From Delphinus delphis (lineage: Eukaryota; Chordata; Mammalia; Artiodactyla; Delphinidae), in the NCBI RefSeq assembly GCF_949987515.2, contig NC_082694.2, positions 57,348,080-57,412,079 on the forward strand: 64,000 bases of DNA. Direction: 5' to 3'. Positions within the stretch are counted from its first letter, which is position 1. The number at the start of each line of letters is the position of its first letter. Both the position numbers and the translations under genes were made by a program. This document shows, one piece after another, positions 57,541-64,000 of the stretch. Under the pieces are notes generated by a model. The model did not search any database. It saw only the letters and a list, made by a program, of their open reading frames with translations, and had not been told where the DNA came from.

Positions 57541-58022
57541 CTCTCTTTGTAACAAAATGATAATAAAAACAACTACCTTGGATATCTATGGTATTTAAAA
57601 ATTTATGAAACACTTTAAATTCTTTCCTGCTAGCTAATGCTTTAAACAGTTTTAGAGGGTAGATTAATGTTATTCCCATCTCTTAAATAAGAAAAAATAA
57701 AGACAGGCAAAAAGTACAAGTCATCAAATAACATTTTCCTTCCTAAATTCAGAATGACTCTAGATCTCAGCTACCTGACTTTCAACTCTTTAATACTCAT
57801 CCCCAATAAATGAGCATATGCAGAAAAACAATACATATAGTGTGTGCAAATGTAGAGCAACAAAGAAACAAGCTGGAATATATGCTCAAATATACTGAGG
57901 GAAGTTTAACATAATCCTTTTGAGTAGGCACTGTCCTGCTCTTTTAAAAAGTCATGTAATGGAATTACTGACCCCAGTCAGTTTAGGTTCATGATTCCTA
58001 AAATAAAGCACGATCCTAGAAT
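57541..58022. other. Unassigned sequence
   Basis: I recognise no gene. The portion 57640-57730 may be a very decayed MIR but is too weak to call. Confidence 0.4.
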
Positions 58023-58032
58023 ACTAACCGTA

Positions 58033-58037
<5 letters not shown>

Positions 58038-58064
<27 letters not shown>

Positions 58065-58257
58065 AGCGGTACGCAGGCCTCTCACCGTTGTGACCTCTCC
58101 CGCTGCAGAGCACAGGCTCTGGACACACAGGCTCAGCAGCCATGGCTCACGGGCCCAGCCGCTCCGTGGCATGTGGGATCTTCCCGGACCTGGGCACGAA
58201 CCCATGTCCCCTGCATAGGCAGGCGGACTCTCAACCACCGCGCCACCAGGGAAGCCC
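58038..58257 (-). mobile_element. CHR-type SINE
   Basis: Complete minus-strand SINE: poly-T (A-tail complement) from 58038 with TTTTC interruptions, body, then the head complement ending GCGCCACCAGGGAAGCC. Target duplications ACTAACCGTATTTTC occur at 58023-58037 and 58258-58272. The frames crossing it on both strands are incidental. Confidence 0.95.
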
Positions 58258-58272
58258 ACTAACCGTATTTTC

Positions 58273-59029
58273 AAGGAAAGGTTATAGTTATTCTGAGAGT
58301 CCCTCATTACACGCCCTGCTACTTAGAATACAAGAGATCTAATGTCTGAACAATCAGTTGAAATGTAAACGTGTATTGAGCTTTAGAGAACTGATCTGAA
58401 AGATTTTTCTACTCTTAGGATTAAACATTAGTGCTGGTATGATTTGCACACCCCATTATAGACGCTGCACATTCTGCACTTAACTCTGGAGTGAGACTTC
58501 TCTGTTCTGTTTAAATATATTCACTGATTCCACAAAGACTTTCTGCAATGCAATGGTAATTTGAGGTAACTGTGTCAGTAAAAATCAGGAAAATCATTTT
58601 TTTTCTGTTCATGGTAAGCCATTTTCCAATCCTAATATTTTTCAGATGTGTTTATGGGGATAAAAATGTTTTTCCCATATAGTTTGTTTCTAACCATCTT
58701 TCCTTTCTAAAGAATAGAAGATGAGTAAATCAAATATAGCAATTAAGTTTAAATTCTTTTTCAATTAGACAGAATAAAAATATATGACACTGTAGGATTT
58801 TTCAGAGGATTAAATGATATACCAAATGGCAAATTATGGTGTAAATTATAAAGCAAATGTTCTTAACCGGAGACATAGGGTCAAATTGTCACTATCAAAG
58901 CTGTCAGGGTCCATGGGTACATTTCAAGAAGTTAAGAATAACCAGAATCATATGAGAAGTTGATGGATGTGCACTTGTAATTATGGCTGTGCACATTTGA
59001 GTGGTTGTTTTTTTGTATATCAGTGTTTC
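58273..59029. other. Unassigned sequence
   Basis: No gene or confident repeat. 58795-58870 has a weak resemblance to a MIR 3' end. Confidence 0.4.
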
Positions 59030-59170
59030 CCTTAGTAACATAAATAGGGTTCATCTTTCTAATTTTACAGATGAAGATACTAAATGCTGATGACAAATGA
59101 TTTGAACAGGACTCTGGGACTCAGGACCCAGTTTTCTCGATTCCAATACTCTCCTCTCTCCACTACACCG
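59030..59170 (-). repeat. MIR SINE, partial
   Basis: The complement of MIR shows 'ctaattttacagatgaagatac', 'aatgatttgaacaggactc' and 'gactcaggacccagttttctc'. Confidence 0.55.
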
Positions 59171-59439
59171 GACAAAACCACAGAATGAAAATTCAATTTG
59201 AATCTATGTTTCTTGTCATTTCAAAGATACAGAGAAAGCCTCAGTTGTCTATAACATACTCAGGTACGTACTGTAATGTTCTTTGTCATCATTTCCTTCC
59301 TTTCTTACGTCTCATTTGAATAATAGACTAAGTAAGCAGAGGCAGCATTCAAACTCAGATAGCCTGTGTTTATTTGGGAGAAGTTTCTGGGTGAGAATCT
59401 GCCCTCTGCTGGAATGCAATCATATGTGGAGAATGTTCC

Positions 59440-59960
59440 AAAAGCACTTTCATTCAGCAGCTATTTCTTGAGCTTGCACCTTATATGTGGCATTTTATTA
59501 GGTATGAGGAGAAAGGGAACCCTGACTCTTCCAGCTGTCTCACTTGAGAAGTGTCTTGAGCGTGTGGATATGTTACTAGATTTGCATTACAGAAAGTGAA
59601 TCACGTCTGTATTTAGAGAATAGATTGGCTCTTGGTGTAGACTGAGTGATCAGTTAGGGTAATATTGTAATAATTCAAGTGAAAGTAATGAGTAATGGGG
59701 AGTGAAACGGCAGTGAGATACAGGGAAGGGGGCAAATTTAGTAGATATTTAAACACTGGAATGAGAAGTCCTCGATGGCTGTTGGGCTGATTGATGAGAG
59801 GAGTGAGAGAAAGTGATGGGTTGAGGAACATGCCTGGATTTCTTACTGGAACATCCAGGATGATGATGTGATGATGATATCATAAGGAACTCAGGAGACA
59901 GTGGGACTTAATAATGAAGAATATTCGTTTAAACTTGGAATGATTTAACCATTTTCTTCA
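59440..59960 (+). repeat. LINE-2 fragment
   Basis: The order 'cattcagcagctatttcttgagc', 'taatattgtaataattcaagtg', 'agatatttaaacactgg', 'ctgttgggctgattgatga', 'gggttgaggaacatgcctgg' follows the L2 3' end. The frames at 59366-59599 and 59613-59831 have no coding support. Confidence 0.6.
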
Positions 59961-60744
59961 GAAAGAACTTGTAGAAACGTAAAGGGTTTTGTGGAAAGAC
60001 CTGAAGGTTTTATTTTGTTGGTTTGTTTACCTTTGGGACTAGGGCATGCTGGTCAACACAGCTACGAGAACAAGAAGCAGAGAAATTTTCCACAGTTGAG
60101 GTTAGATCTCCCCAGCATTTCAATTGGATGAACTCTGTCCTGTCTTAGCGATGGTGAAATTTCCATGCCTGTCATGCTGCGGTATGTCATCAAGCCAGTC
60201 AACGGGCAGCAGTTGGTTCTATTTACCAAGAGCATTTGTAGCTTGAAATTGATTTATTATCTTAATTTGGTGGCTGCTAAGCATGCTGGAATCAGAGGTG
60301 CAGGCAAGTGTGTGGGGATCTCGGTATCCCACATGATGCGCTGGCAACTTGGAATGCTTCCCTGTTACACTTGTTGTGGCTTTCCATGTGTTGCCTGAGC
60401 AACCTCAGGACATGTGCTGCTTTGCCTTTCCCTTCTGTGAAATGAGGGCAGCTGCAGAGTTGGATGCTGTGCTGTGGGTATCCATTCCATAAAAGCAGGA
60501 CACCAGCAATGTTACGGCAGCTTCCTTAGCATCATGAGGCTAAAAGGCTCAAGTAAACAACATTCCAATTACACACATATTTCAGGCAAAATTAGCCCCT
60601 CGGGTTATGTTTTAAATAGGATTTAATGTCTCTTGTAAGTATCTGTTTTTGTGAGGGAAAGAAAGAAAAAAATAAAACCATGAGTAAGATTTTTTTATAG
60701 CTACCTCCATCTCTATTATGGCATATATTTTTAATTCTCACTTC
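59961..60744. other. Unassigned sequence
   Basis: No gene or repeat is recognised. The plus frame at 60165-60398 (77 aa) has no signature that I can support. Confidence 0.45.
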
Positions 60745-60880
60745 CACACTAAGATGTAGGCAGTAGAATAATATGCTTATTTTTAAAGATAAGAACATAA
60801 ACAATTAGGAGTTTCGATGACTTGCCCAGGGTCTTTTTATAGTTAACAGTATAAACCTGACCAAGCGCAAGTCTGATCGT
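60745..60880 (-). repeat. MIR SINE, partial
   Basis: The complement of the MIR core is seen as 'gataagaacataaacaattagg' followed by 'gatgacttgcccagggtc'. Confidence 0.5.
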
Positions 60881-60884
60881 TCAC

Positions 60885-61105
60885 GGCAAGAAATAGAACC
60901 AGGGTGATTTTGCCCCCTAGCGGACGCGTGGCAATGTCTAGAGGCATTTTGGATTGTCACAGATTGAGAGTGTGGTGCCACCAACATCCAGTTGGTAACA
61001 GTCAGGGATGCTCCTAAACATTGCCCAATGCATGGGAACTCCCCCACCACATGGCATGCACAACAAAAAATTATCCAGCCCCGAATATCAATCAGAGTGT
61101 TAGCA
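60885..61105 (+). repeat. MER20 (hAT-Charlie non-autonomous transposon)
   Basis: Matches the MER20 order: 'accagggtgattttgcccc', 'gtggcaatgtctagaggc', 'gtggtgccaccaacatcc', 'gggatgctcctaaacattg', 'ccccaccacatggcatgcac', 'aaaattatccagccc'. It is nearly full length. The minus frame at 60805-61050 lies mostly in it and is not a gene. Confidence 0.88.
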
Positions 61106-62589
61106 CTTTGGATTTAGGCAGGGTGAACCTAGATCAAAGTTTGTAGGTAATCAGGGAGTTGATCTTAGGGAGCTGCAATTCTAGGAAGGAAATCCTAGTA
61201 GAAATGGGACGGGCCACTTAGCTACATGAGAAAATAGAAGATGTCTATTGATGTTTCCACATTCCAGGAGAAATTGTGGGAAGAATATTTTAATATTTAA
61301 CCATTATTACATAACTTCCCACTTATTCTTCTGAAGATAATGAACTTCTTAGGGAATAAGAATGACCCAATAAAGTCTGTCAAAATTACTTGACTTCAAC
61401 TGATACAGAAGCACCAAAATTTACACATATACTAACATATACATACACATACGTACACATATGTATAGACATACATATATAAGCACATATGTTCATACAC
61501 ACAAATATTTACTAACACATACTCACATGATTTATTTTCTAAACACATTGCGCACATAGTGGACTCAATTCTTTCCCCAAAGATCTACTGATTTATCTGA
61601 CGCTCTTGTAATCATTTTGAGAATTCTCCCTGTATGAAACAAATTCCACATTTGCAATATCAAAGTTATCAAGAGATTCATGACCTGTGAAGTCACCCAG
61701 AGTAAAACGCACAGTTTCAGATCTAGAGAGGCAATCAACATGTCAAAATCAATTCTTCATGGAAAGCATCAGAGACATCGAGGCTATCAATTCTCATCAT
61801 AAATACTAAATGTAAAACATGTCATAAACAGAGTTTAAAATCCAAACATAGCTTCAAATTTGGAGTGTCTCCAAACAAGTCTTTGTTATCGCATTGTTAA
61901 CTCTTGGCTGCGGAATAACCATAGAGTTAGAGGAAAGAGCTCTGCCTATTATAATGTAGGTATTTTGTAGTACTGGCATTCTTAGATTGAAGTAATTGAT
62001 TTCATAACTGCATAGGATTTCAGCAAGTCAAAATACGCACATCACTGGAATTCTAGTCAACAGCAACAAAAGTAGCAGCCTTGGAAGGGGATATAGAGAA
62101 GGAGAGTTAACAAAGAACAACATGCAACCCACATAAACAACTGGGAGGGACTGTCAAGCAGTCTGGAGAATGGAAGGTGGGAGATGAGAGCAGAAGGGAT
62201 CCGTGAAAGATCATTGATCCTGGATACCTGTGCTAAGGCACCACGGGGTACCAAACATATAAGACAGGTCTAACTCCAATGGAAGCCTATATCACAAGAA
62301 AATAATAAAGTGTAAAGGATGAAAAATAATTCTTACAGTTAAATTAGAGAATAGTTTCATAGATGTGTTATTCGGCTCTTGAGTTAAGCCTTAAAACTAT
62401 ACATTTATATTGGAATAGATAGTGGAACAAAGAGGGAGAAAAAATGGTATTATGTATTTGTGGTTTATGGTAAGGTCCTAATTGCCATTTTTTTTTAACC
62501 CACACACTACTTCCTGTATTACCTATCCACTGACTACCTAAGTTGTTACCAAGATACCTCTCCACAGACTTTTACCCTCAGCATACATC
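61106..62589. other. Unassigned sequence with an ACATAT-rich patch
   Basis: No gene is recognised. 61422-61530 is a low-complexity tract of ACATAT/ACACAT variants. The minus frames at 62057-62254 and 62368-62565 have no support. Confidence 0.45.
61422..61530. repeat. Degenerate ACATAY simple repeat
   Basis: An irregular alternation of ACACAT, ACATAT and ATGTAT units, likely a decayed hexanucleotide microsatellite. Confidence 0.75.
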
Positions 62590-62710
62590 TTCTTATTTTG
62601 TCATTGCCTTCAAAATCTAAGCTCTTTTAGGCAGAGCAGCTGTCTTTTTCACTTTTGTATTCCCAGTTTATTATAACCATAAAACAATGTAGGCAGTCTA
62701 CAAAATTTGG
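62590..62710 (+). repeat. LINE-2 3' end
   Basis: The string 'atctaagctcttttaggcagagcagctgtc', then 'cacttttgtattcccag', then an end like 'ctacaaaatttggttgaa', fits the conserved L2 3' terminus. Confidence 0.6.
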
Positions 62711-63674
62711 TTGAAATAGAGAAAATGAAATCCCAGAGCAAGCCCTGCACAAGGCTGAAGACTTCCTTTACTCCTCAGAGGGAGATTGTACGTAGAAATA
62801 TTCTGAGACTGAGTGGGAAAACAGTCACTGAAGCAGTGAGTCACTTTCAGGAAAACATTTCTGTCTTTTCAAGAGCATTTGAACACATCGGCCTCTATTG
62901 CTCACTAAAAATGCCATACATTCTCAGAAACGATGTATATAAATTGGGAAACATGAGTAATAATGCATCTATCTTTAGCAAATTCCTCTTTAACAGTATC
63001 TTATTTATTGTTTGCTCAGAGTAAGTTTATATACTATACATAGGCAAATGTTCAGTAAAATGATTTCCTCTTTTTGTAGAATCACACTATGAAAATCCTT
63101 CCCCCCCCCCCCCATTTTGTCCCTGTGAAGCATAACCTAAGTACATGGTTTCTATAACTTAAGGGATGGAATCACCTATCCTGGATGAAATTTTATAGGT
63201 AATTAGGGATCTGGGCTTACAGAGTTGCCATCTATCTCACATCCCGTTAGCTAGGGTTTTAGGGCATGTCTCTGTCCTTGAGACACCCTTTAGAGCTATG
63301 CAATTCAGCATATGTTTAAATAACATTACAGTGAATCGTAAATGATATACTTAGGACTTGGAGAAATCATCGGCAACCCGAGTTCTAGCAACTCTTCATG
63401 GGCCAGTGGAGTTGAGGCAAAGCAATTAGAAGGGCCTAGGTTTCCTTAAAAGCAGTGGCAATCACAAGCCATTGATGCCCGTAAGTGCTTTCACATGGCT
63501 CTAGTGTCTGTAAATCCAAACTAAATTCACCTTCAAGTTCGACTTTGAAAGTGGTCATGCAACCACAATAATAAAAAAGTAAGCAGAGTGAACTGGGTGA
63601 AGTGACAAGATGAATAAAAAGTCCACCTCTATTTAGTATCAATGACAATGATATTTAAAAAGAAACCTGCACGT
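62711..63674. other. Unassigned sequence with a C13 run
   Basis: No gene is recognised. The plus frame at 62707-63024 (105 aa) has no domain that I know. A homopolymer of 13 C lies at 63101-63113. Confidence 0.45.
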
Positions 63675-63730
63675 GATCAAGCACAGTATCTGGCCCTTCA
63701 TAGGGGTTAATAACAGACACTATTAGCTGC
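63675..63730 (+). repeat. MIR 3'-end fragment
   Basis: 'gcacagtatctggcccttcatagg' followed by 'gttaataacagacactattagc' fits the MIR 3' end. Confidence 0.4.
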
Positions 63731-64000
63731 CTCCCAATACACAGTCACCCTTTCTTCCTTGTTAATAGAATCTGAATTGTATTCAGAGAAGCAATGTTCC
63801 CAGATAAACAGTCATTCTCCCAGCCTCCATTGCTGGTAGGAGTGGCCTTAAAACACGCTCTGACCAATAAGACATTGTGTAAGTTTATAGCATTTGTCTT
63901 CAAAAGCCTTTGCTCTCTTGAATTAGAACAACACCCACAGCTGGTATAGCTTTCATATATCCTGTTTTTAAACAATCCCCACTTTTCCCTCCAGATAATA
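63731..64000. other. Unassigned, possibly an ancient repeat
   Basis: 63800-63880 ('ctcccagcctccattgctggtagg', 'ctgaccaataagacattg') recalls a common mammalian repeat, but I cannot assign a family. The element, if real, runs off the window end. Confidence 0.35.

Noticed and set aside
1..64000. CRISPR array, prophage, operon or bacterial defence system
   Set aside because: There are no regularly spaced direct repeats, no Shine-Dalgarno-led gene runs and no dense coding. The repeats are mammalian retroelements.

Overview
This window looks like a piece of a mammalian nuclear genome, most probably from a whale or dolphin. The evidence is five complete or near-complete copies of a tRNA-derived SINE plus one copy cut in two. 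They share the RNA polymerase III A-box head (TGGCGCAGTGG), the B-box (GGTTCG) and bodies typical of the CHR family of Cetacea and their relatives. L1 copies of the cetartiodactyl type and older mammal-wide repeats (MIR, L2, MER20, Tigger1, L1M/HAL1) accompany them. The DNA is AT-rich. I found no host protein-coding exon, tRNA, rRNA, CRISPR array or bacterial-style operon. Nearly every longer open frame is a fragment of L1 ORF2, a frame antisense to L1, or a SINE read-through. The window is best read as intergenic or deep-intronic DNA.

Layout. 1-6.8 kb: a 5'-truncated L1 on the minus strand (1346-4427) and a solo retroviral LTR (5161-5502). 6.8-12.3 kb: two adjacent old L1M/HAL1-like elements on the plus strand. 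They were hit later by a short L1 piece, a second solo LTR (7855-8378), a SINE (9861-10074) and a twin-primed L1 (11272-11590). 12.3-26.2 kb: mostly unassigned sequence with MIR and L2 relics, an L1 3' end with a 13-bp target duplication, an L1M endonuclease fragment and a SINE. 26.2-32.6 kb: a full-span, degenerate L1 (5'UTR, ORF1, ORF2, 3'UTR) flanked by 12-bp duplications. 32.6-43.5 kb: a compound GT/GA microsatellite, a truncated L1 with a possible 3' transduction, an L1M 3' end, a SINE, L2 and MIR relics, and long unassigned stretches. 43.5-53.6 kb: a nested and rearranged block. 53.6-64 kb: MIR, a nearly complete Tigger1 DNA transposon (55094-57538), a minus-strand SINE, L2, MER20 and simple repeats.

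The most informative part is the 43.5-53.6 kb block. An old plus-strand L1M took a full-length younger L1 at 44360, and that L1 then took a SINE near its 3' end. About 1.2 kb was then inverted in place. This segment holds most of the SINE, the last ~0.6 kb of the L1, its target duplication and ~0.24 kb of the L1M. An inverted ~0.5-kb copy of the L1's own ORF2 was inserted at the right breakpoint, and ~0.64 kb of the L1M was lost. Three independent continuities (L1M, L1 and SINE) support this, and it resembles a template-switching rearrangement.

I see no previously undescribed multi-gene biological system. The interest lies in genome-rearrangement history, L1 5'UTR structure and a few candidate conserved non-coding elements. 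Repeat family names come from memory of consensus sequences, so a RepeatMasker/Dfam run would settle them.
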